6,894 nucleotides of DNA, from contig CAAGFH010000035.1 of assembly GCA_900769095.1 (NCBI GenBank), forward strand, positions 1-6,894, read 5' to 3'. This document shows, piece by piece, positions 1 through 5,496 of this stretch (position 1 is the first letter of the stretch; each line of letters starts with the position of its first letter). The position numbers and the translations under genes were made by a program. Origin of the DNA: Methanobacteriaceae archaeon. GTDB taxonomy: Archaea > Methanobacteriota > Methanobacteria > Methanobacteriales > Methanobacteriaceae. Below the pieces are notes generated by a model. The model saw only the letters and a list, made by a program, of their open reading frames with translations, was not told where the DNA came from and ran no database searches.

Positions 1-20
1 ACACGACGCTCTTCCGATCT
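1..20. other. Illumina adapter sequence (non-genomic)
   Basis: The first 20 bases, ACACGACGCTCTTCCGATCT, are the 3' part of the common Illumina TruSeq read-1 adapter, recognised from knowledge of that oligonucleotide. The complement of the same sequence closes the window. The reading frame of the ferredoxin fragment stays open through these bases, so an automatic annotation would add about seven false residues to it. Genomic sequence begins at about base 21. Confidence 0.97.
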
Positions 21-21
21 C

Positions 22-243
22 ATTTGTATATTCTGCTGTGAATGTATTACAATCTGTCCTGAAAAAGCTATTCCTGATGATGATCCTGCAGATGTTGACC
101 TTGATTCATGTTCAAGATGTACAGCATGTATTCATTTCTGTCCAGAAAATGCAAGAAGTTTTACTGGAGAAGCATTTGAGGCTAAAAAACCTGAATTTGA
201 AAGTGCAAACAGCCAAAGAAAAGAAGTTGAATATTATTTATAA
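22..243 (+). CDS. C-terminal part of a 2x[4Fe-4S] ferredoxin-domain protein (5'-truncated)
   Basis: This open frame has no start in the window and ends at TAA 241-243. Its about 73 visible residues carry two complete cluster-binding motifs: CIFCCECITICP, which fits CxxCxxCxxxCP with an extra Cys where Gly is usual, and CSRCTACIHFCP. This is a bacterial-type 2[4Fe-4S] ferredoxin domain placed near the C-terminus, followed by a charged tail ending in RKEVEYYL. The domain passes electrons between two low-potential clusters. In Methanobacteriales such a C-terminal domain is common in EFR1-type flavodoxin-ferredoxin fusions, DUF362 proteins and polyferredoxin-like subunits. I lean weakly to an EFR1-like protein because of the tail, but the N-terminal part that would decide is outside the window. 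The gene is convergent with the solenoid gene and overlaps its stop: the last six bases are shared. An alternative + frame at 38-397 gives no sensible protein and is a shadow. Confidence 0.85.
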   Translation: MCIFCCECITICPEKAIPDDDPADVDLDSCSRCTACIHFCPENARSFTGEAFEAKKPEFESANSQRKEVEYYL

Positions 244-1740
244 ATTCAATTTCTTTTTAGCCATTTTTCTTACATATTCATCGTCATCATTATTTGCAAC
301 TTCTTTTAAAACTTTTTTACTGACTAATTTTTTAACAGCTGCTTCACGAACCTTCCATGAAGAGTCATTTATAACAACTTTACCTAAGTATTTTTGATCG
401 GTTATTTTTGAAACTGCTTTAACTGAGATATTTTCAGATATATTTTGTTCATATATTTTAATTAAGCATTTTTGATTTTTAATTTTTCCCAATGCTTTAA
501 GTGAGAATTCTTCATCCTTATTTTCAAGAACAATACGGATTAATGTTTCTAAATCAGTGATATTAGTCAATGTTTTCTTTCTAATTTCTGAAAGCTTTGC
601 ATTTTTTAATATATCAATAAATGACTCTTCTTTATTGATATGTTCAAGTGCATCTAAAGCAACATCTTCATATGTTGAATTAATAGCTAAGTATTTGAAA
701 TCCTCTTCATCTGCCAAAGCATCATTTGACATAGCATGTTTTCTTACAAACTTATCTTCATCATTTAAAGCTATTTTAATTAATTCACGAGGATTATTTA
801 GATTGTTTACTGCAATTTGGCGAACAAATCTGTCTTCTTCATTATTTAAAATTTCAAGTAGGATTTCCTCATCGTTAATTTTCTTAACAGCTTCACTTCT
901 AACAATTTTATCTTCATCTTCAATAGCTATTCTTGACAATAGTTTTTCATCATCAATTTTACTTATCAAATCTGTTTTGACATCTGCCTTTTTTGAGTCA
1001 AGTAAAATATTTTTTAAGATTTCAGGATTGTTTATTTTATCAAATATTAATGATCTGACCTTTGCATTTTCTTCAACCTGAGCAATTACTGATAATGTGT
1101 TTTCATCATTTATTTTACTAATAGCTGCCTTTTTAACCCATTCGTCCTTATCTTCAATTGCTACTTTTTTAAGAACTTCTTCACTAGTAAAGGACTCTTT
1201 TTGAATAGCTGCCTTTTTAATGGAGTTATCTTTTGATTTTAAAACAAGATCATATAAAATATCAGCATTGTCAATTTTATCTACAGCATAGTTTTTGTAT
1301 TTTTTATCATTAGCTTCGATTGCAATCCATTTAAGAGTTTCTTCATCAGTTATTTTGTTAAAAATAGCATCTACGTGTTTACTTTTCTTTGAGTTGATTA
1401 CAATTTCTGCAATGGATTTATTATTTTCACCTAATCTTTCCCATGCAAAACTTCTAACATCAAAAAACTGTGAATTTTTAGCAGCATCCATTAACAAATC
1501 TTTATCTTTTAGTTTATTTACAGCAATTAATCTAATAGCTCTGTCTTTTACTGTTTTAGCCATGTCAAGTGCAACATATTCATTTGTAATTTTATCTGCT
1601 GCCTGTGCTCTTTCAATTCTGTCTTTGTGATTAATAGCTATTTCTTTTAGGCGTAATTCTTCCTCTTCAATTTCAACATCGTCAAGAACTACCTTTTTTT
1701 CTTTTTTATTGCTTTTTTTAAATCTGTCAAATAATCCCAT
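238..1740 (-). CDS. Alpha-solenoid protein of about 18 repeats of 26 residues (HEAT/LRV-like)
   Basis: The product has 500 residues. Residues 1-30 are a basic start (MGLFDRFKK) followed by a low-complexity acidic stretch, with no signal peptide or membrane segment. From residue 31 to the end the protein reads as about 18 head-to-tail units. Fourteen have exactly 26 residues, a few have 25-28, and the last is cut to 23. The consensus is roughly LxxIAINDEDxxVRxxAVxKINDEEx, seen best at the units starting LKKVAIEDKDEWV and LSRIAIEDEDKIV. Two helices per unit with a conserved Asp/Arg pair suggest a right-handed helical solenoid. The period is shorter than classical HEAT (37-47) and closer to leucine-rich-variant (LRV) repeats. 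Such proteins usually act as binding scaffolds; no catalytic site is visible. The ATG lies 1 bp after the stop of the upstream exonuclease gene, with GAGG (complement of 1753-1756) 12 nt before the start, so the pair is surely cotranscribed. The long open + strand frames at 557-1081 and 1295-1630 are antisense shadows of the repeats. The function is unknown. Confidence 0.9.
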   Translation of the reverse strand: MGLFDRFKKSNKKEKKVVLDDVEIEEEELRLKEIAINHKDRIERAQAADKITNEYVALDMAKTVKDRAIRLIAVNKLKDKDLLMDAAKNSQFFDVRSFAWERLGENNKSIAEIVINSKKSKHVDAIFNKITDEETLKWIAIEANDKKYKNYAVDKIDNADILYDLVLKSKDNSIKKAAIQKESFTSEEVLKKVAIEDKDEWVKKAAISKINDENTLSVIAQVEENAKVRSLIFDKINNPEILKNILLDSKKADVKTDLISKIDDEKLLSRIAIEDEDKIVRSEAVKKINDEEILLEILNNEEDRFVRQIAVNNLNNPRELIKIALNDEDKFVRKHAMSNDALADEEDFKYLAINSTYEDVALDALEHINKEESFIDILKNAKLSEIRKKTLTNITDLETLIRIVLENKDEEFSLKALGKIKNQKCLIKIYEQNISENISVKAVSKITDQKYLGKVVINDSSWKVREAAVKKLVSKKVLKEVANNDDDEYVRKMAKKKLNL

Positions 1741-1741
1741 G

Positions 1742-2776
1742 CTAATTTACATCCTCATACATTTTCTCAAGAAAACTTGCAAGTGAAATAATATCCTGGC
1801 AGTTGTGTTCAATAATTGGTACAACAGGACCAATATTGTTTGTTGATAAATAAGTATCGTAATATCCTGGAATATATTGTCCAGGAACATCATCTATACG
1901 AGTTATATTGAATATTTCCTCTTCAATAGTTTGAAGCTGACAGTTTGGAAGCATATCTTTCCATAAATTCTTTGCAAAATACATTAAATCCAAATGAGGC
2001 AAATCTAGATTGTGATCCATTCTATTGTAAATACATCTATTTTTTATAAATGGAACATCGAAAGTTTTTCCATTGAATGTTACATGAATTGAATCTTCGT
2101 CCAAATGATTCATATATGATTCAATGATATTTGGTTCTTCAATATAATCTCTTAAGAAGTATTGTGATGCAATTATTTTATCATTTTTAATTTCTGCAAC
2201 ACCTATTAAAATAATTGGAACATTTGAAAGTCCTTTAGTTTCAATATCCATAAATTTAAAGTTTTCAACATCAGTTAGACTTATGCATTTGATTAAATTA
2301 TCTCTGCACTTTTTAGAATATCTGTTATTGTCCAATAAGTCCACAATCTCTCTAAATGACATATCCTCGATATTATTTAGAAATTTAGTTGCTATATCAG
2401 AATATCTGTCATGATTTTGAAGTGATTCAATTGTTGGATAACCTTTATTTTTAAGATTTTCTTCAGTTTTAAGACCTATTTTTGGAAGCAATTTAAGATT
2501 ATGGTTGATTTGATTTTTAAAATCATTATCTTCAAGATTAAAATTAATTTTTTGTTTTGTAGTGATTTTAAAAGAATCTCCAAATGATGTTTTGCATATT
2601 TTACAATCCATCACATCATCCAATGTCTTGTTTTCATATTTAATTAATAACTCCTGTTTTAAATCCTTGAAATATTGACTAGACAATGTTTTTTTACTTT
2701 TCTTTAAATTTTGAGACTCATTTGTATTTAAAATCGCATTTCTTAAATATTCTTCATGATCGCTATAATTATTCAT
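1742..2776 (-). CDS. RNase H-like (YprB-type) DEDD exonuclease domain protein
   Basis: This 344-residue protein has three recognisable parts. Residues 1-90 are polar, with a CKIC pair at 59-62 of unknown meaning. Residues about 93-136 resemble a helix-hairpin-helix/SAM-like DNA-binding segment (LLPKIGLKTEENLKNKGY). Residues 172-342 are an RNase H-fold 3'-5' exonuclease domain of the RNase_H_2/YprB family. The metal-binding DEDD residues are visible: D177 and E179 in FMDIETKGL, D240 in FNGKTFD, and D328 in EHNCQD with H324 as the likely general base. The family's middle block (HLDLMYFAKNLW, then VPGQYIPGYYDTYL) is also present. By homology it should trim single-stranded nucleic acid ends in the cytoplasm with Mg2+/Mn2+; the substrate is unknown. 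The ATG at 2776 follows only a weak Shine-Dalgarno sequence (AAGTGA, immediately adjacent), so the leader may be very short. It is the first gene of an operon with the solenoid protein. Confidence 0.88.
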   Translation of the reverse strand: MNNYSDHEEYLRNAILNTNESQNLKKSKKTLSSQYFKDLKQELLIKYENKTLDDVMDCKICKTSFGDSFKITTKQKINFNLEDNDFKNQINHNLKLLPKIGLKTEENLKNKGYPTIESLQNHDRYSDIATKFLNNIEDMSFREIVDLLDNNRYSKKCRDNLIKCISLTDVENFKFMDIETKGLSNVPIILIGVAEIKNDKIIASQYFLRDYIEEPNIIESYMNHLDEDSIHVTFNGKTFDVPFIKNRCIYNRMDHNLDLPHLDLMYFAKNLWKDMLPNCQLQTIEEEIFNITRIDDVPGQYIPGYYDTYLSTNNIGPVVPIIEHNCQDIISLASFLEKMYEDVN

Positions 2777-2801
2777 TCACTTAGAATGTATTTAAAACAT
2801 G

Positions 2802-2811
2802 ATATATATTT
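2802..2811 (-). promoter_or_regulatory. Possible TATA box (box A) of the exonuclease-solenoid operon
   Basis: Read on the - strand this is AAATATATAT, preceded by a run of A residues that could serve as the BRE. It sits 26-35 bases upstream of the exonuclease ATG, so transcription would start only a few bases before the start codon. That agrees with the poor Shine-Dalgarno sequence there. The surroundings are so AT-rich that other TATA-like words exist nearby. Confidence 0.3.
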
Positions 2812-2853
2812 TTTTAATAAAGTATAATTGATTTTTTATAAAATATAATAACA

Positions 2854-2861
2854 TTTATATA
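2854..2861 (+). promoter_or_regulatory. Archaeal TATA box upstream of the hairpin block
   Basis: TTTATATA is a near-perfect methanogen box A, with an A-rich upstream flank. The usual spacing of about 25 bases to the transcription start puts initiation at about 2883-2888. That is where the GGCTAC hairpin begins (2887), although the next + strand protein gene is still about 240 bases away. This coincidence is the main reason to suspect an RNA gene or a long structured leader. Confidence 0.4.
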
Positions 2862-2886
2862 ATGAATATTTACAAATAGTATAATT

Positions 2887-2901
2887 GGCTACAATGTAGC
2901 C
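2887..2901. repeat. Inverted repeat GGCTAC-AAT-GTAGCC
   Basis: A perfect 6-bp inverted repeat with a 3-base centre, GC-rich for this region. The first arm can instead pair, as TTGGCT (2885-2890), with AGCCAA at 2924-2929, giving two mutually exclusive folds. Confidence 0.65.
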
Positions 2902-2956
2902 TAGAGATATAGATATATAAAACAGCCAAATTTTTAAAAAAAATTCATTTCTCTAA

Positions 2957-2974
2957 AACTTGTTAAAACAAGTT
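2957..2974. repeat. 18-bp palindrome AACTTGTT-AA-AACAAGTT
   Basis: Perfect 8-bp arms around an AA centre. As RNA it would fold with about six pairs and a small loop. As DNA it has the size and symmetry of a dimeric regulator site. It abuts the next hairpin without a gap. Confidence 0.7.
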
Positions 2975-3010
2975 GTTAGGTAGTTAATTATGCACTATTA
3001 ACTATCTAAC
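2975..3010. repeat. Long hairpin, 14-bp stem with 8-base loop
   Basis: GTTAGGTAGTTAAT (2975-2988) pairs with ATTAACTATCTAAC (2997-3010) over all 14 positions, counting one G-T mismatch that becomes a G-U pair in RNA. The loop is TATGCACT. This is the longest inverted repeat I found in the window. Confidence 0.8.
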
Positions 3011-3077
3011 CATCCCAACTCTATTTTTTAAATAACAATCCAAGTTAATACTATTATTTTTATGAGATTAGAAAAAC

Positions 3078-3085
3078 TTATATTA
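3078..3085 (+). promoter_or_regulatory. Probable TATA box of the membrane protein-CoA operon
   Basis: TTATATTA is preceded by GAAAAAC, a purine-rich BRE-like stretch. With normal archaeal spacing the transcript would start near 3105-3109, giving a leader of about 23 bases. That leader would include the AAGGT ribosome binding site at 3119-3123, 7 bases before the ATG at 3131. Confidence 0.45.
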
Positions 3086-3130
3086 ATTTTTAAACAAAGA
3101 TATAAACAGTTATTTTAAAAGGTATTTAAA

Positions 3131-3514
3131 ATGAAAGTCAAATTAGCAATAATATTCGGAGTATTAATATGGATTATCAGTTCCGTGCTATCTGACATAT
3201 TTAATCCATTTTTTACAACAAATGTTCGTAATCTCAACATTGTAGTGCCTATAATTACAATACTCGTAACAGGATTTTTTGGAATATTATATATAAGAAC
3301 TATTGATGAAAACGAGACTATTGAAGGTTTTTTAGTTGGAATCGTATTTGTTATTATTGATTTTATCTGTGATTATGTATTTTTCATAATTCCTCAACAA
3401 AATACATTCATTATTGGAAATCAAACACTCCATATTATTTCAATAACAGTTAGCACTATATTAATTACAACATTCTTAGGATATTTAGCTCAAATGACTA
3501 TTGATTTAAAATAA
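3131..3514 (+). CDS. Small four-helix membrane protein of unknown function
   Basis: This 127-residue, strongly hydrophobic protein has four predicted membrane helices at about residues 5-25, 36-56, 65-88 and 100-121. Helix 3 carries two buried acidic residues (D77 and D81 in IIDFICDYVFF), which may be functionally important. The loop between helices 2 and 3 (RTIDENETIEG) is charged. There is no signal peptide apart from the first helix and no recognised motif. It looks like a conserved hypothetical of Methanobacteriales, but I cannot name a family. The ATG is supported by AAGGT 7 bases upstream and a TATA box about 50 bases upstream. Only 12 bases separate its stop from the phosphopantothenate synthesis gene, so it is very likely the first gene of that operon. 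A transport or membrane role related to CoA precursors is possible from context only. Confidence 0.82.
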   Translation: MKVKLAIIFGVLIWIISSVLSDIFNPFFTTNVRNLNIVVPIITILVTGFFGILYIRTIDENETIEGFLVGIVFVIIDFICDYVFFIIPQQNTFIIGNQTLHIISITVSTILITTFLGYLAQMTIDLK

Positions 3515-3526
3515 GGAGATTAAACT

Positions 3527-4264
3527 ATGATACCAAAATCACATCCTAGATACGAATCATTACTTTTAAGAGACAAAATGGTTAATGCATCAAAAGAAGG
3601 CTATTTAGCTGATTCAGCTTTGATTGCTCATGGTAGAGGAGAATCTTTTGACTATTTAATTGGTGAGAAAACCACATATCCTGCAAAAAGAGCAATGTAT
3701 GTTGCTGTTGCAGCACTTCTTTTAGCAAACAATCCTGTAATTTCAGTTAATGGAAATGCAACTGCACTTGCTATTGATGAGATAATTGAATTTGCAAACA
3801 CCATTAACGCTAAAATTGAAATCAATTTGTTTTATAGAACTGATAAAAGAGTTAAATTAATCACTGAATTATATAAAAAACATGGCTATGAAAATATTCT
3901 AGGTGGCCTTGATGACGATATCCAATATATTGATGATATCAAAAACAATAGAGCTAGTGCAAGTAAAGATGGAATCTACACAGCAGATACAATATTAATT
4001 CCGCTTGAAGACGGAGATAGAGCTGAAATATTGAAAAAAGGTGGTAAAAACATTATTACTATTGATTTAAATCCACTTTCAAGAACATCTAAAATGTCTG
4101 ATGTTTCAATTATGGACAATATTGTTCGTGCAATACCATTTATGACTAAAATTGCTACTGACTTAAAAACCCAAGACAAACAAATGTTAATTGAAATGGT
4201 TAACGACTTTGATAATGAAGAAAATCTCAAAGAATCATTACAACAAATCAAATTAAAAGAGTGA
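3527..4264 (+). CDS. 4-phosphopantoate--beta-alanine ligase (archaeal phosphopantothenate synthetase)
   Basis: The cytoplasmic enzyme joins 4-phosphopantoate to beta-alanine using ATP, giving 4'-phosphopantothenate. In archaea this step together with pantoate kinase replaces bacterial PanC and PanK in coenzyme A synthesis (EC 6.3.2.36, COG1701 family). The 245 residues match the usual family length of about 245-260. Family blocks are clear: SHPRY at 5-9, AHGRGESFDYLIGE at 34-47, PVISVNGN at 70-77, NLFYRTDKR at 100-108, PLEDGDR at 159-165 and DLNPLSRTSK at 180-189. The start is supported by GGAGAT (3515-3520), which directly follows the stop of the preceding membrane protein gene and lies 6 bases before the ATG. 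Its TGA overlaps a possible GTG start of the next gene, so translation of the two is probably coupled. No defect is visible. Confidence 0.95.
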   Translation: MIPKSHPRYESLLLRDKMVNASKEGYLADSALIAHGRGESFDYLIGEKTTYPAKRAMYVAVAALLLANNPVISVNGNATALAIDEIIEFANTINAKIEINLFYRTDKRVKLITELYKKHGYENILGGLDDDIQYIDDIKNNRASASKDGIYTADTILIPLEDGDRAEILKKGGKNIITIDLNPLSRTSKMSDVSIMDNIVRAIPFMTKIATDLKTQDKQMLIEMVNDFDNEENLKESLQQIKLKE

Positions 4265-4269
4265 AAATA

Positions 4270-4809
4270 ATGCAAGTAATGGGAATATCCGGTTTACCAG
4301 GTTCTGGAAAAAGTTTAGTTTCTGAAATCGCTATTAAAAGAGGAGCAGTTATTGTAAGTATGGGAGATATCATACGTGAAGAAGCTAAAAAAAGAGGCGA
4401 AAGTACTAAAGAAACTGCTCAAAAATTAAGAGAAGAATTTGGACAATATATTGTTTCTGAATTAACCATCAAAAAAGTTAAAAAGCTTCAAGAAGAAGAT
4501 CCTGAAAGCAAAATTATTGTTGAAGGAATTAGAAGCCCTCATGAAGTTGATATGTTTAAAGAAAACTTTGAAGATTTCATCATATTATCAATTTTTGCAA
4601 ATCCTAGTTTAAGATTTGAAAGACTAAAACTTAGAATGAGAGAAGATGATTCAACTGATTATGCTGAGTTTAAAAATAGAGATCAAATGGAATTGGATTT
4701 CGGAATTGGTGATGTAATTTCACTTTCTGATAAAATAATTATTAATGAAAGTGATTTAGAAAGTTATATTAATAAAATTAATGAGTTTTTAGATAAAATT
4801 GAGTTATAA
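4270..4809 (+). CDS. UPF0200-family P-loop kinase-like protein (distant CoaE/NMP-kinase relative)
   Basis: Counted from the ATG at 4270 the protein has 179 residues. A Walker A loop, GLPGSGKS, lies at 8-15, followed by the nucleoside-monophosphate-kinase-like block SMGDIIREE (30-38). Next come VEGIRSPHEV (84-93), a basic LID-like helix RLKLRMREDD (118-127) and NRDQMELDFGIGDVI (136-150). This pattern is the archaeal UPF0200 family, related to dephospho-CoA kinase and CMP/AMP kinases. The substrate is not established as far as I know. The proven archaeal dephospho-CoA kinase is the unrelated GTP-dependent DUF359 family, so a CoA role here rests on operon position. A GTG at 4261 would give three more residues and a 4-bp overlap with the upstream stop. 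I prefer the ATG because GAGTGA (4259-4264) lies 5 bases upstream and MQVMGISGLPGSGKS has the usual family N-terminus. Confidence 0.9.
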   Translation: MQVMGISGLPGSGKSLVSEIAIKRGAVIVSMGDIIREEAKKRGESTKETAQKLREEFGQYIVSELTIKKVKKLQEEDPESKIIVEGIRSPHEVDMFKENFEDFIILSIFANPSLRFERLKLRMREDDSTDYAEFKNRDQMELDFGIGDVISLSDKIIINESDLESYINKINEFLDKIEL

Positions 4810-4820
4810 ACTCATTTTTC
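4780..4820. terminator. Bidirectional terminator hairpin between convergent genes
   Basis: AATGAGTTT (4780-4788) is perfectly complementary to AAACTCATT (4808-4816), followed by more T residues (through 4819) on the + strand. A shorter alternative, GAGTT-ATA-AACTC (4801-4813), lies inside it. The element covers the last codons of both convergent genes, whose stops are only 2 bases apart. It would work for both directions, although on the - strand the T-run is poorer. Confidence 0.5.
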
Positions 4821-5492
4821 TTCTAAAACTGCATCTTCAATTATATAAACACCACTATCATTATTCCATTCTTTTTTATCTTTTAAGATTTTAATTCTTT
4901 TTTTGAAAATAGGTCCGTCAATAGCTAATGTTTCGGCTTCACCGCCTTCAAATGCTAAATCTATATGGTATTTTTCATGAAGTTTAATTAATTCATCAAT
5001 AGCTTCATCATCAATTACACGACCAAGCCAGGATTCATCTAATCCCCATGCAGCAACACCACTGATTATAATTTTAAATCCTAAAGACACGATTTCCCTC
5101 ATGTATTCAAGTTCATCAACGTGCCAGTAAGGAGAAACAGCAACAAGTCCAACTTCATCACACAATTTTTCAATTCTTGATTTTTGATATTGTGAGTAAA
5201 GTGCACCAGTGTATATAGCTTCAACACCTAAACTTTTAAGATTTTCAAAGGCTTTCTTTAAATCTTTAAGTTCCTCTTCTTTAATCCCATCAGTTTCAAC
5301 AGACATGATAGGAATATCAAAGGCCTGTGAGAGTAAATCAGTTATATGAATGTTAGGAACATGAAACATATATGATTCATCATTTCTAGATTTCATAGAA
5401 AGAAGATATTTAACATCTTCTTTCGAATCTAGTGCATTGTACAAAGCCATTGTACTGTCTTTTCCACCGGAAAATAAAACTGCAACATTCAT
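4812..5492 (-). CDS. Diphthine--ammonia ligase family protein (Dph6-type, PP-loop ATPase)
   Basis: This family performs the last step of diphthamide synthesis, the ATP-dependent amidation of diphthine on translation elongation factor 2. The 226 residues match the short archaeal form. At the N-terminus is the PP-loop SGGKDS (8-13), which binds the pyrophosphate of ATP. Further family blocks are GALYSQYQKSRIEKLCDEVGL (96-116), SPYWHVDE (120-127), GLDESWLGR (150-158) and the signature EGGEAETLAIDGP (182-194). The enzyme should be cytoplasmic. The ATG lies 4 bases after the stop of the upstream membrane protein gene, with only a weak GGT ribosome binding site, so it is probably translated from that operon's message. 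The gene converges on the UPF0200 gene with a shared terminator. The activity is assigned from family; archaeal members are less studied than the eukaryotic enzyme. Confidence 0.92.
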   Translation of the reverse strand: MNVAVLFSGGKDSTMALYNALDSKEDVKYLLSMKSRNDESYMFHVPNIHITDLLSQAFDIPIMSVETDGIKEEELKDLKKAFENLKSLGVEAIYTGALYSQYQKSRIEKLCDEVGLVAVSPYWHVDELEYMREIVSLGFKIIISGVAAWGLDESWLGRVIDDEAIDELIKLHEKYHIDLAFEGGEAETLAIDGPIFKKRIKILKDKKEWNNDSGVYIIEDAVLEEK

Positions 5493-5496
5493 AAAA

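Larger units (their letters stand above)
2887..3029 (+). ncRNA. Candidate structured RNA (small RNA or long leader), three hairpins and T-run
   Basis: Three self-complementary elements follow each other. The first is GGCTAC/GTAGCC with a 3-nt loop (2887-2901). The second is an 18-bp palindrome (2957-2974). Directly abutting it is a 14-bp stem with one G-U pair and an 8-nt loop (2975-3010). A T6 run (3024-3029) could end transcription in the archaeal manner, and a TATA box lies at the right distance upstream. No Rfam family is recognised: it does not fold as a tRNA, and I see no C/D box or riboswitch core. The strand is not certain, because the - strand also has a T8 run after the hairpins (complement of 2936-2943). 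It could equally be untranslated leader of the gene at 3131, or merely a cluster of protein-binding palindromes. Confidence 0.35.
2777..3130. other. 354-bp intergenic region between divergent operons
   Basis: No convincing protein gene lies here on either strand. The stretch holds a weak - strand TATA box for the exonuclease operon (about 2802-2811). It also holds a good + strand TATA box at 2854-2861, three consecutive hairpins or palindromes between 2887 and 3010, a T6 run at 3024-3029, and a second + strand TATA box at about 3078-3085 serving the gene at 3131. The outer parts are almost pure A/T. The hairpin block stands out because it contains most of the G and C of the region. Confidence 0.8.

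Noticed and set aside
38..397. 119-residue open frame on the + strand
   Set aside because: It runs out of frame through the two CxxCxxCxxxCP motifs and then antisense to the solenoid gene. Its product has no sensible domain.
557..1630. Two long + strand open frames inside the solenoid gene (557-1081 and 1295-1630)
   Set aside because: They are antisense shadows produced by the repeated, AT-rich coding sequence. The Ser/Leu/Ile-rich products mirror the repeats, and neither has a ribosome binding site.
2821..2887. Direct repeat AGTATAATTG at 2821-2830 and 2878-2887
   Set aside because: Ten bases repeated once in a region of about 80% A+T is near chance expectation, and the flanks are not conserved between the copies.
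2885..3030. tRNA or CRISPR repeat reading of the hairpin block
   Set aside because: There is no acceptor stem, T-loop GTTC or anticodon arm, and no unit recurs with spacers.
3976..4275. - strand open frame of 99 residues
   Set aside because: It lies wholly opposite the well-conserved phosphopantothenate synthesis gene and encodes nothing recognisable.
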